Positions 7,187 through 12,455 of a stretch of 12,455 bases of DNA are shown one piece after another (position 1 is the stretch's first letter; each line of letters opens with the position of its first letter). The notes under the pieces were generated by a model. It was not told the origin of the DNA and made no database searches. It saw only the letters and a list, made by a program, of their open reading frames with translations. Origin of the DNA: DATFWK01 sp035259345 (GTDB lineage Bacteria > Actinomycetota > Thermoleophilia > Miltoncostaeales > Miltoncostaeaceae). Where the stretch lies: assembly GCA_035259345.1 (NCBI GenBank), contig DATFWK010000126.1, positions 1-12,455 on the forward strand, written 5' to 3'. A program made the position numbers and the translations under genes.

Positions 7187-7642
7187 CTACCACTCGTTGG
7201 CGGCGCACCCGAGGCCCGAGACGCATCTGAGCGCCTTGCCGGCCGGGGTGCGCTCCCAGGAGATGGTGTTCCCGGAGCTGCTCCTCGTCTGGAGGGTGTA
7301 GTTGTCGAACGGAGGGCCGGTGGTGGTCACCTGCACCTGCGCGCTCTTCGCGAGAGCCGGCGTCGCCTGCCAGTTGACGTTCGGCTCGAGCGGGCTGAGC
7401 GACGGGACGAGACCGCCCGACGCTGCGAAGTCGAAGTCCTGGTGGTCTGCGTAGTAGGACTCGACGGCCGTCGCCGCGTTGCGGAGCAGCGACTTGGCCT
7501 GGGCGTCCTGCGCGCCGCGCTTCTGGCCCAGGAAGGCCGGAATCGCGATCGACGCGAGGATCCCGATGATGAGGACGACGACGAGGAGCTCGATCAGCGT
7601 GAAGCCGTGCTGCCCGTTGAACCGCTTCGGGTGGTTGGACAT
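7187..7642 (-). CDS. Type IV pilin 2 (prepilin)
   Basis: 151-residue class-III-signal pilin. The short basic leader ends in G13; PilD should cut before F14, leaving the mature start FTLIELLVVVLIIGILA with the invariant Glu at +5 (E18). The hydrophobic helix to about residue 37 continues into the amphipathic half (QKRGAQDAQAKSLLRN), and a globular domain of about 95 residues follows. The C-terminus holds one Cys pair, C140 and C146, which would close a small disulfide loop. The first 55 residues nearly match pilin 1, whereas the head domains differ. GAAGGA precedes the ATG by 7 nt. It has its own promoter and terminator, as expected for an abundant structural subunit. Whether it is a major or minor pilin cannot be told from sequence. 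Confidence 0.95.
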   Translation of the reverse strand: MSNHPKRFNGQHGFTLIELLVVVLIIGILASIAIPAFLGQKRGAQDAQAKSLLRNAATAVESYYADHQDFDFAASGGLVPSLSPLEPNVNWQATPALAKSAQVQVTTTGPPFDNYTLQTRSSSGNTISWERTPAGKALRCVSGLGCAANEW

Positions 7643-7708
7643 CAGCTGGTCCTTCTGACGGAATGAGTACGGAGCGAGCCGCAGGGTGCGGGCGGGCTCC
7701 CCCTCCTC

Positions 7709-7734
7709 ATCGGCACCGGGGGGCGAATCCCTTA
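7709..7734 (-). promoter_or_regulatory. Sigma-28-like promoter of pilin 2
   Basis: Minus strand: TAAG (7734-7731), 16-bp spacer, GCCGATGA (7714-7707), followed by a leader of about 57 nt to the ATG at 7642. It resembles the FliA/SigD/WhiG consensus (TAAA-N15-GCCGATAA) with seven of eight bases in the -10 box. It shares the longer core GTGCCGAT with the promoter of the FN3-pilD operon, although the flanking sequence differs. Confidence 0.6.
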
Positions 7735-7766
7735 AAACGCGAAATCCTGCAAAACGTCGGAACGAG

Positions 7767-7790
7767 TCGGGCCCGCCGAAGCGGGCCCGA
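7767..7790 (-). terminator. Terminator of pilin 1
   Basis: A 10-bp perfect stem (7767-7776 with 7781-7790) is closed, on the minus strand, by a C(UUCG)G tetraloop, an unusually stable loop. The T-rich stretch (CGTTTTGC) comes only about 10 nt later. It lies 30 bp after the pilin-1 stop and upstream of the pilin-2 promoter. Confidence 0.7.
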
Positions 7791-7819
7791 GGGAACTGCG
7801 TGATGCGGTGAGGCGGGTA

Positions 7820-8266
7820 CTACCAGGTGCCGGTGGAGCAGCCGGTGCAGGTGCGGGTGACCTTGGCCTGGTTGTCGCGGGCGTAGGTGTAGGTGTTGCC
7901 CGAGGCGCTGGTGGAGTCCAGCTGGTAGCCGTCCTTGACGGCGCCACCCGTGAGGGTGATCTGGACCTGGTTGCTCTTGGCGAGCGCGCCGGCGGCGGTC
8001 TGCCAGTTGATGTTCGGCTCGATGGCGCCCATGGCGGCGGGCGTCGCGGCGGTGAAGTCCTGGTTGTCCGAGTAGTAGGACTCCATGGCGATCGCGCCGT
8101 TGCGCAGCAGCGACTTGGCGTTCGCGTCCTGGGCGCCCTTCTTCTGGCCGAGGAACGCGGGGATGGCGATGGCGGCCAGGATGCCGATGATGAGCACGAC
8201 GACCAGGAGCTCGATGAGGGTGAAGCCCTCCTCCTTCGCCGCGCGGCTACGAAGACGTGCAAGCAT
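7820..8266 (-). CDS. Type IV pilin 1 (prepilin)
   Basis: 148-residue type IV pilin. The leader MLARLRSRAAKEEG is cut after G14, giving a mature F15 with Glu at +5 (E19) in FTLIELLVVVLIIGILAAIA. The amphipathic continuation QKKGAQDANAKSLLRN and the ESYYSDNQDF segment are shared with pilin 2. The head domain is Thr/Gly/Ala-rich. It ends TRTCTGCSTGTW, where C140 and C143 form a CxxC that could only make a very tight disulfide or bind metal. A strong ribosome site (GGAGGAG, 7 nt spacing) suggests high expression, consistent with the main pilus subunit. It is divergent from rnhA and sits upstream of pilin 2 with its own terminator; the two probably arose by tandem duplication. Confidence 0.95.
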   Translation of the reverse strand: MLARLRSRAAKEEGFTLIELLVVVLIIGILAAIAIPAFLGQKKGAQDANAKSLLRNGAIAMESYYSDNQDFTAATPAAMGAIEPNINWQTAAGALAKSNQVQITLTGGAVKDGYQLDSTSASGNTYTYARDNQAKVTRTCTGCSTGTW

Positions 8267-8337
8267 TGAGGATCTCCTCCATGAGAACAGGATTCCGCAT
8301 CGGGGAGCGTTGGACGTCTCCGTGCGTCAGGCTCTCT

Positions 8338-8361
8338 ATCGGCTCGGTGAAACGCTTCTTG
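8338..8361 (-). promoter_or_regulatory. Sigma-28-like promoter of pilin 1
   Basis: In the 127-bp gap between divergent pilin 1 and rnhA, the minus strand reads CAAG (8361-8358), 14-bp spacer, GCCGATAG (8343-8336). The -10 box matches the FliA/SigD/WhiG consensus GCCGATAA in seven of eight bases; the -35 box is weaker than in the other two pilus promoters. The leader to the ATG at 8266 would be about 60 nt. The remainder of the gap shows nothing else clear, and no good promoter for rnhA. Confidence 0.52.
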
Positions 8362-8393
8362 AATCACTCACCAAGCACGATCCCGGGCCCGAT

Positions 8394-8897
8394 GTGAGCG
8401 CCGTCAGGCTGATCACCGACGGCGCCTGCCTGGACAACGGTCGCGCGGACCCGCGCGGCGGCTGGGCCGCGATCCTAATCGGCCCGGACGGCGGCGAGCG
8501 GGTGCTCACGGGCGCCGAGGCGCCCTCGACGAACAACCGCATGGAGCTCACCGCGGCCATCGAGGGGCTGGCCGCCGCGCCGGCCGGCTCGGACGTCGAG
8601 GTGCTGACCGACTCGGCGTACCTCGCAAACGGCGTGAACCAGGGCTGGATCGAGAACTGGAAGCGCAAGGGCTGGGTCACGGCGGCAAAGAAGCCGGTGG
8701 CCAACCGCCCGCTCTGGGAGCGCCTTGACGCGGAGATCGCCCGCCACCGGAGCGTCCGCTTCCGCCACGTGCGCGGGCACGCCGGGCACGAGGAGAACGA
8801 GCGGGCCGACCGGCTCGCCCAGGAGGCCGCCGCCGGCGCCGAGCCCGAGACCGGGCCGACCGGCGACGAGCAGGGCCAACTGGATCTGGGCCTTTAA
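8394..8897 (+). CDS. rnhA: Ribonuclease HI
   Basis: 167-residue cytoplasmic endonuclease that cuts the RNA strand of RNA-DNA hybrids (R-loops, primers). All active-site residues are present: D9 (LITDGACL), E51 (NNRMELTAA), D73 (VLTDSAYL), H129 (VRGHAGHEENERAD) and D139, matching E. coli D10/E48/D70/H124/D134. The basic-protrusion region (GWIENWKRKGWVTAAKKPVANRPLW, 84-108) is also present, so it is the bacterial full-length type. A short acidic/Gly tail ends QLDLGL. The GTG at 8394 puts D9 at its normal place; the frame stays open further upstream but would overlap pilin 1. No Shine-Dalgarno precedes it. It is convergent with the sigma gene, with 9 bp between the stop codons, and unrelated in role to the pilus genes. 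Confidence 0.95.
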   Translation: MSAVRLITDGACLDNGRADPRGGWAAILIGPDGGERVLTGAEAPSTNNRMELTAAIEGLAAAPAGSDVEVLTDSAYLANGVNQGWIENWKRKGWVTAAKKPVANRPLWERLDAEIARHRSVRFRHVRGHAGHEENERADRLAQEAAAGAEPETGPTGDEQGQLDLGL

Positions 8898-8912
8898 GGC
8901 GGTTCCTTAAGG
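8891..8912. terminator. Possible shared hairpin between rnhA and the sigma gene
   Basis: CCTTTAAGG (8891-8899) and CCTTAAGG (8905-8912) can pair as 8 bp with one bulged base around a 5-nt loop. The arms contain both TAA stop codons of the convergent genes. There is no clear T-run on either strand, so terminator activity is uncertain. Confidence 0.3.
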
Positions 8913-10223
8913 AGCGACGTTCAGGCCCGGGTCGTAGGAATCCCGCGGACGGGGCGCCGCGGGGTGCCGGGCCGCAGGGGCCGCGCGGCGGACCGGCGCC
9001 GGCCGTCCGACCGCAGTGCGCGGGGCAACCACCGTGGGCTTCCTAGTGACGGGCTTGGGCTTCGCCGTGGCGAGCTTGGGCTTCACGGCCGCGTGCTTGG
9101 GAACCGTCCTCCGCGCCGGGGCGGTGCGGACGGGCGCCGAGGCCCGCGGCCGCGCCGCGACCGCATGCCGCGGCGGCGCCGCGTGGCGGCCGTGGCGCTC
9201 GACGACCACGGTGGCGACCGGGACGCCGGTCGCGACGGTCAGCGTCCCTGCCGCCACGACGGCCGCCGTCTTGCCGCCCAGGAGCCCGTGCAGCAGCCGC
9301 CAGACGCCGGCGACGCCGCCCTTGAGCCAGCCGAGGAGCCCCACGGCGAGCGGCAGGAGGACCTGCGGCGGGACGACGAGGCGCAGGGCCGCCCGCTCCC
9401 GCCGGCGAACGCCCCGGCAGGCGAGGCAGCCCGGATCGAGCTCGTTCGCCGGGTCGCCCCAGACGTGTGCGCGGATCTCCCCGGCCCGCTCGGCGCCCAC
9501 CCGCGCGGCGAGCGGGCGCTGCGGCAGCCCGTCCCGGACCGCCACGATCTCGGCCTCCAGCGCCGCGAGGTGCGGCGCCAGCTCAGCGCACCAGGCGCCC
9601 TCACGGCTGCGCGCGAGCTCGGCGTCCAGCCGGCCCCGCGCACGCTGGTAGATGCGGAACACGGCGCTCTTCGAGATGCCGAGGCGCTCCCCGGCGGCGC
9701 GGACGGTGAGCTCGTCCACCTCGACCATGCGCAGCACCTGCGCCTCGTGGGCGGGGAGCCGCCGGAGCGCGTCGAAGAGCGGCCCGAGCTCGGCGCCGTC
9801 GAGCGCGGCCTCCTCCGGCGAGTCCGCCGGTGACGCCGCCACCCCGAGCGGCTCGGCCGCCTCGTCGTGCTCCGCCGGGACCTCGCGCCAGCCGTCGCGC
9901 CGGACATCCCGCGCGAGGTTGCGCGCGCCGATCATCATCGCCCCGACGAGCGCGCGGTACTCGGCGGGCTCGCGGTAGTCCGCCACCTCGCGGCGCAGGT
10001 GCCGGCGCAGCAGGCGCTCGGCCAGCGTGAGGGCGGCGTCCTCGGCGGCCGCATGGTCGCCCACCCGGGCGCGCACGATCGCCTCCACCCGGGCGCGGTG
10101 GTGCTCGAAGACGAGCCCGAGCTGCTCGACGGGATCCTCGACGGCGCGCAGCCGCGCGGCGAGGTCGGGCGGCAGCGCACGGCCGGTCGCCGCTCGGCGC
10201 GGCGTCAGCTGGGTGGCGGTCAT
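8907..10223 (-). CDS. ECF-like sigma factor with membrane-spanning C-terminal extension
   Basis: 438 residues. The first half is a sigma-70-family protein. A divergent region-2 segment covers about 38-110, a linker rich in Ala/Glu/Pro follows, and a clear region 4 (about 145-200) has LRRLPAHEAQVLRMVEVDEL and helix-turn-helix AAGERLGISKSAVFRIYQRA, which contacts -35 DNA. The second half is unusual: a helical segment, a possible metal site (H253 with C266-xx-C269), hydrophobic stretches (about 282-300 and 319-341), then about 95 residues rich in Pro/Ala/Arg/Lys with PKP repeats, ending YDPGLNVAP. Some actinobacterial ECF groups carry fused zinc-finger/transmembrane anti-sigma modules, so a membrane-tethered, self-regulated sigma is likely. 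The ATG at 10223 has GGAAGGA 3 nt upstream. It follows the Ig-like exoprotein gene by 125 bp. Its target promoters are unknown. Confidence 0.78.
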   Translation of the reverse strand: MTATQLTPRRAATGRALPPDLAARLRAVEDPVEQLGLVFEHHRARVEAIVRARVGDHAAAEDAALTLAERLLRRHLRREVADYREPAEYRALVGAMMIGARNLARDVRRDGWREVPAEHDEAAEPLGVAASPADSPEEAALDGAELGPLFDALRRLPAHEAQVLRMVEVDELTVRAAGERLGISKSAVFRIYQRARGRLDAELARSREGAWCAELAPHLAALEAEIVAVRDGLPQRPLAARVGAERAGEIRAHVWGDPANELDPGCLACRGVRRRERAALRLVVPPQVLLPLAVGLLGWLKGGVAGVWRLLHGLLGGKTAAVVAAGTLTVATGVPVATVVVERHGRHAAPPRHAVAARPRASAPVRTAPARRTVPKHAAVKPKLATAKPKPVTRKPTVVAPRTAVGRPAPVRRAAPAARHPAAPRPRDSYDPGLNVAP

Positions 10224-10270
10224 GGGTCCTTCCCGCGGCGCGAGGCGCCGGCGGACGTGGGGCGAGAGGC

Positions 10271-10298
10271 GTCCGGGGACCGCGAGCGGCCCCCGGAC
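10271..10298 (-). other. Stable hairpin in the leader of the sigma gene
   Basis: GTCCGGGG (10271-10278) pairs perfectly with CCCCGGAC (10291-10298). After one A-C mismatch the stem continues for 3 bp to a 4-nt loop. A second, smaller hairpin (10236-10241 with 10245-10250) lies close to the ribosome site. With no T-run it is a poor terminator; it could be a leader structure affecting sigma translation, or simply a GC-rich inverted repeat. Confidence 0.4.
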
Positions 10299-10302
10299 AT
10301 GG

Positions 10303-10327
10303 ATCGGCGCGACGCGCCGCCCGCTTG
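10303..10327 (-). promoter_or_regulatory. Weak GCCGAT promoter candidate before the sigma gene
   Basis: Minus strand: CAAG (10327-10324), 15-bp spacer, GCCGATCC (10308-10301), about 80 bp before the sigma ATG. The spacing matches the pilus promoters, but the -10 box lacks the final A/T bases and the -35 box lies in the loop of a GC-rich hairpin. GCCGAT also occurs by chance in nearby coding DNA, so this is only suggestive. Confidence 0.25.
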
Positions 10328-10336
10328 AGCGGCGCG
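10313..10336 (-). terminator. Possible terminator hairpin after the Ig-like protein gene
   Basis: CGCGCCGC (10313-10320) pairs with GCGGCGCG (10329-10336) around an 8-nt loop, 12 bp after the stop codon of the Ig-like gene. There is no T-run after the stem on the minus strand, so efficiency is doubtful and read-through into the sigma gene is possible. Confidence 0.35.
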
Positions 10337-10348
10337 CCGGCGGCCGGG

Positions 10349-12455
10349 CTACCGCACGCGCAGCGTGACCGGCGCCGTCGCGGTGGCGAGGAACGGCCAG
10401 CCGATCTCGCGCGGGACGCTGAGCCGCACCGCGACCTTGTACGGGCCCGGCCGGCGGAAGACGTAGCGGATCGAGAAGCGCCCGTTGCGGGCGACGAGGC
10501 CGTTGGCGAGGGGGCGCCAGCGGCCACGGGCGTCGCGCCACTGGAGCTGGACGGCCTTGCCGAAGGCCCCGGCGGCCGGCTGCAGGCGACCGGCGACGGT
10601 CAGCCGCTGGGAGGTCCGGGTCCGCGTGATCCTGGTCCTCGCGGTCACCACCGGCGTGACCTCGAGCACGGCGATCGGCCGGGCGCCGGGGCCACCCACA
10701 ACCGAGAGCGTCCACACCCCGCCGAAGCCGGCTCGCGCCCGCAGCGAGAACCGGCCCGCGCCGTCGGTCCGGCCGCCTGCGAGATGGCGGCCGGCGCCGT
10801 CGCGAAGCTCGAGCCCCACGCCGGCCCACGGGCGTCCGTCCGGCCGCTGCAGGCGGCCGGCCAGGCGCACGATGCGCCCGTAGCGGGTGCGGATGACCGG
10901 CACGAGAGCGCCTCGCACCAGCCGCGTCGCGACCTGCGACGTCGCGTGGACGTCGACCGCGACGACCGCGTTCACCGCGCCGGCGGGCGCGACGAGCGAC
11001 GGGGCGGGCGGGCCCGAGGCTGCCGCGGCCGCGGCAGCCGCGGCGGCCGCGGCCGCGCCGGGACCCGCAGGCGCGGCGGCGGCAGCGGCGCGCGGCGGCG
11101 CCCAGGTGAAGCGCGCGATCTGCGAGGCCCGGTTCCCCGCGGCGTCGCAGACCGTCACGCGCACCTGGTAGTCCCCGGGCGCCATGCCGCCCATCGGCAG
11201 CGGCCAGGCGACCTTCGCGCCGAGCGACCCGGCGGCCTGGGCGAAGACCTGCTGGAAGGCGCCGCCGGTGCCCGGGCCGAGCAGCTCGATCGTCGCCGGG
11301 CACGCGCCGAGCCCCACGCCGTCGGCCAGCCCGAACGTCACCAGGCCGGTGTCGGCGTCGACGGCGAGGCCCGCGATGAACGGCGGGACCTGGTCGAGGG
11401 AGACCGCCGGCCCGGGCATCACGAGCACGTTGCCGGCGAGGTCCGTCGCGCGCACCTGCGTGGCGTGCACGCCCTCGGCGAAGGCCGAGAGGTCCAGCAG
11501 GACCTTCGGCGTCCCGGCCAGGCCGGTGGCGAGACCGCCGCGGACGAAGCCCACGGGGGCGGCGCCGCCGACGGCGTCCCTGTTGACCAGCACCTCGACC
11601 GAGGCGAGGCCGGACGTCCGGTCCAGGAGCGTCGGCAGGCTGACCTGCACCTGGCCGGGGGTGCCGGTCGGCGCGGCGGTCCAGGCATCCGGGTCCGCGG
11701 CCTCCGGCGAGGTCAGGTCGAGACGCACGCCCTGCGGCGGCGTCGTGCCGGCGAGCGACGGGAATGTGGGGTCGTGAGCCACGACCCTGAGCTCCGCCGG
11801 GCCGTCCGCCAGGCCGCTGCCGGCGAGGGACGGGCCGATCAGGTGCGTGCCCTGCCCGATCGCCGGCGCGCCGGGGCGGTTGAACGCGCCGATCGTGACC
11901 CACGGGCCGCCGCCCTGGCGGGCCTCGACGTCCACCTCGCCGACGCCGTCCGTCAGGTTGTCCGCCAGCCCCACGCGAAGGCGCGTGTCGCCGGCCGGCG
12001 TGGCGGCGAAGTCGCGCACCCAGCCGCCGGGCACCTCGAGCAGCTCGGGCGTGGGAGCGACGGAGTCGAGGCGCACCGGCGCGGTGGTCGCCGTCGCGGC
12101 GTTGCCGGCGTTGTCAGTGGCGACGAGCGTGAAGCGGACCGTGCCCGCGTTGGCGGCAGGCGCCGTCTGCCCGACGGAGGCGAGACCGGCCGCCGTGTCG
12201 GCGACGAGCGGCCCGTCGGCGCCGCCGAGCCGGACGGACCATGAGCGCAGGCCCGAGAGGGCGTCGCCGGTCTCCCCCCGGCTCAGGGTGACCATGCCGG
12301 GTGCCGGGGTCGCAGCGACCGCAAGCTGGGCGACCGGCGGCGTCCGGTCGATCCGGATGACGCGCTCCGCGCTCGGCGCGCTGGTCCACCCCGCGCCGTC
12401 GACCGCGCGCGCCGCCAGCGTGGTCGTCCCCTCCGTGGAGCGCACGAAGACCGAC
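10349..12455 (-). CDS. Large secreted Ig-like repeat protein, C-terminal part (runs off right edge)
   Basis: At least 701 residues are visible and the frame is open to the window edge, so the N-terminus and any signal peptide lie outside. Repeated bacterial Ig-like units are marked by DRTPPVAQL, DSVAPTPELLEV and DQVPPFIAGL at strand starts, and by DNAGNAAT, DLAGNVLV and DAAGNRAS (D-x-AGN) near their ends. An Ala/Pro/Gly linker at about 10985-11105, including a run of about 13 alanines, leads to two C-terminal beta domains. The second of these (last about 90 residues, W-x-PLANGLVARNGRFSIRY) resembles the C-terminal domain of the pilus-operon FN3 protein. No LPXTG or membrane helix is seen at the C-terminus (ends TLRVR). 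It is probably an exported surface or matrix protein; its ligand is unknown. The downstream neighbour is the membrane-anchored sigma gene, 125 bp away on the same strand. Confidence 0.75.
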   Translation of the reverse strand, partial: SVFVRSTEGTTTLAARAVDGAGWTSAPSAERVIRIDRTPPVAQLAVAATPAPGMVTLSRGETGDALSGLRSWSVRLGGADGPLVADTAAGLASVGQTAPAANAGTVRFTLVATDNAGNAATATTAPVRLDSVAPTPELLEVPGGWVRDFAATPAGDTRLRVGLADNLTDGVGEVDVEARQGGGPWVTIGAFNRPGAPAIGQGTHLIGPSLAGSGLADGPAELRVVAHDPTFPSLAGTTPPQGVRLDLTSPEAADPDAWTAAPTGTPGQVQVSLPTLLDRTSGLASVEVLVNRDAVGGAAPVGFVRGGLATGLAGTPKVLLDLSAFAEGVHATQVRATDLAGNVLVMPGPAVSLDQVPPFIAGLAVDADTGLVTFGLADGVGLGACPATIELLGPGTGGAFQQVFAQAAGSLGAKVAWPLPMGGMAPGDYQVRVTVCDAAGNRASQIARFTWAPPRAAAAAAPAGPGAAAAAAAAAAAAASGPPAPSLVAPAGAVNAVVAVDVHATSQVATRLVRGALVPVIRTRYGRIVRLAGRLQRPDGRPWAGVGLELRDGAGRHLAGGRTDGAGRFSLRARAGFGGVWTLSVVGGPGARPIAVLEVTPVVTARTRITRTRTSQRLTVAGRLQPAAGAFGKAVQLQWRDARGRWRPLANGLVARNGRFSIRYVFRRPGPYKVAVRLSVPREIGWPFLATATAPVTLRVR

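Noticed and set aside
7643..7735. A cyclic-di-GMP (GEMM) riboswitch in the pilin 2 leader
   Set aside because: Such switches are common before pilus genes, but the leader after the GCCGAT box is only about 57 nt and lacks the conserved GEMM core.
8085..8393. N-terminal extension of ribonuclease HI
   Set aside because: It would run antisense through pilin 1. The GTG at 8394 gives the normal RNase HI N-terminus.
11000..11070. Tandem GCGGCC-type repeat that could be a mobile or CRISPR-like element
   Set aside because: It is in frame and encodes the poly-alanine linker of the Ig-like protein; there are no spacers or terminal repeats.
1..12455. tRNA, rRNA, insertion sequences, CRISPR arrays, phage genes
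   Set aside because: I saw no sequence resembling any of these on either strand; base composition is uniform with no sign of recent transfer.

Overview
The window is very GC-rich. It carries a compact type IV pilus (T4P) locus, followed by a DNA-maintenance gene and a cell-surface/regulatory pair. The strong GC bias, leaderless-looking starts, Ala/Pro/Thr-rich secreted proteins and the pilM-N-O-lipoprotein order ending at aroC suggest a high-GC actinobacterial lineage. My best guess is Thermoleophilia/Solirubrobacterales. This is inferred from style and gene content; no rRNA or species marker is present.

Layout, read right to left because almost everything is on the minus strand. (a) 12455-10349: the C-terminal part of a large secreted Ig-like protein, running off the right edge. 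(b) 10223-8907: a sigma-70-family (ECF-like) sigma factor with a membrane-spanning, Pro/Lys/Arg-rich C-terminal extension. (c) 8394-8897, the only complete plus-strand gene: ribonuclease HI, convergent with the sigma gene. (d) 8266-454: the T4P locus. It holds two paralogous type IV pilins, a large secreted protein with six FN3-like repeats, prepilin peptidase pilD, then pilM, pilN, pilO and a lipoprotein in the pilP position. (e) 341-1: the start of chorismate synthase aroC, running off the left edge.

The T4P locus appears to form three transcription units: pilin 1; pilin 2; and FN3 protein-pilD-pilM-pilN-pilO-lipoprotein. Each ends in a GC-rich hairpin. Each is preceded by a GCCGAT box with TAAG or CAAG 14-16 bp upstream, resembling the promoter of flagellar/sporulation sigma factors of the FliA/SigD/WhiG (sigma-28) family (consensus TAAA-N15-GCCGATAA). 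Within the long operon the last four genes are chained by ATGA stop/start overlaps, and the FN3 gene is joined to pilD by TGATG. This suggests coordinated production of the surface protein, the pre-pilin processing enzyme and the inner-membrane alignment complex. PilB, PilC, PilT and any secretin are not in the window.

The points most worth a second look are the shared sigma-28-like promoters of the pilus units, the FN3-repeat protein as a candidate pilus-associated surface component, the PilP-slot lipoprotein in what is probably a single-membrane organism, and the membrane-anchored sigma factor next to a giant Ig-like exoprotein.
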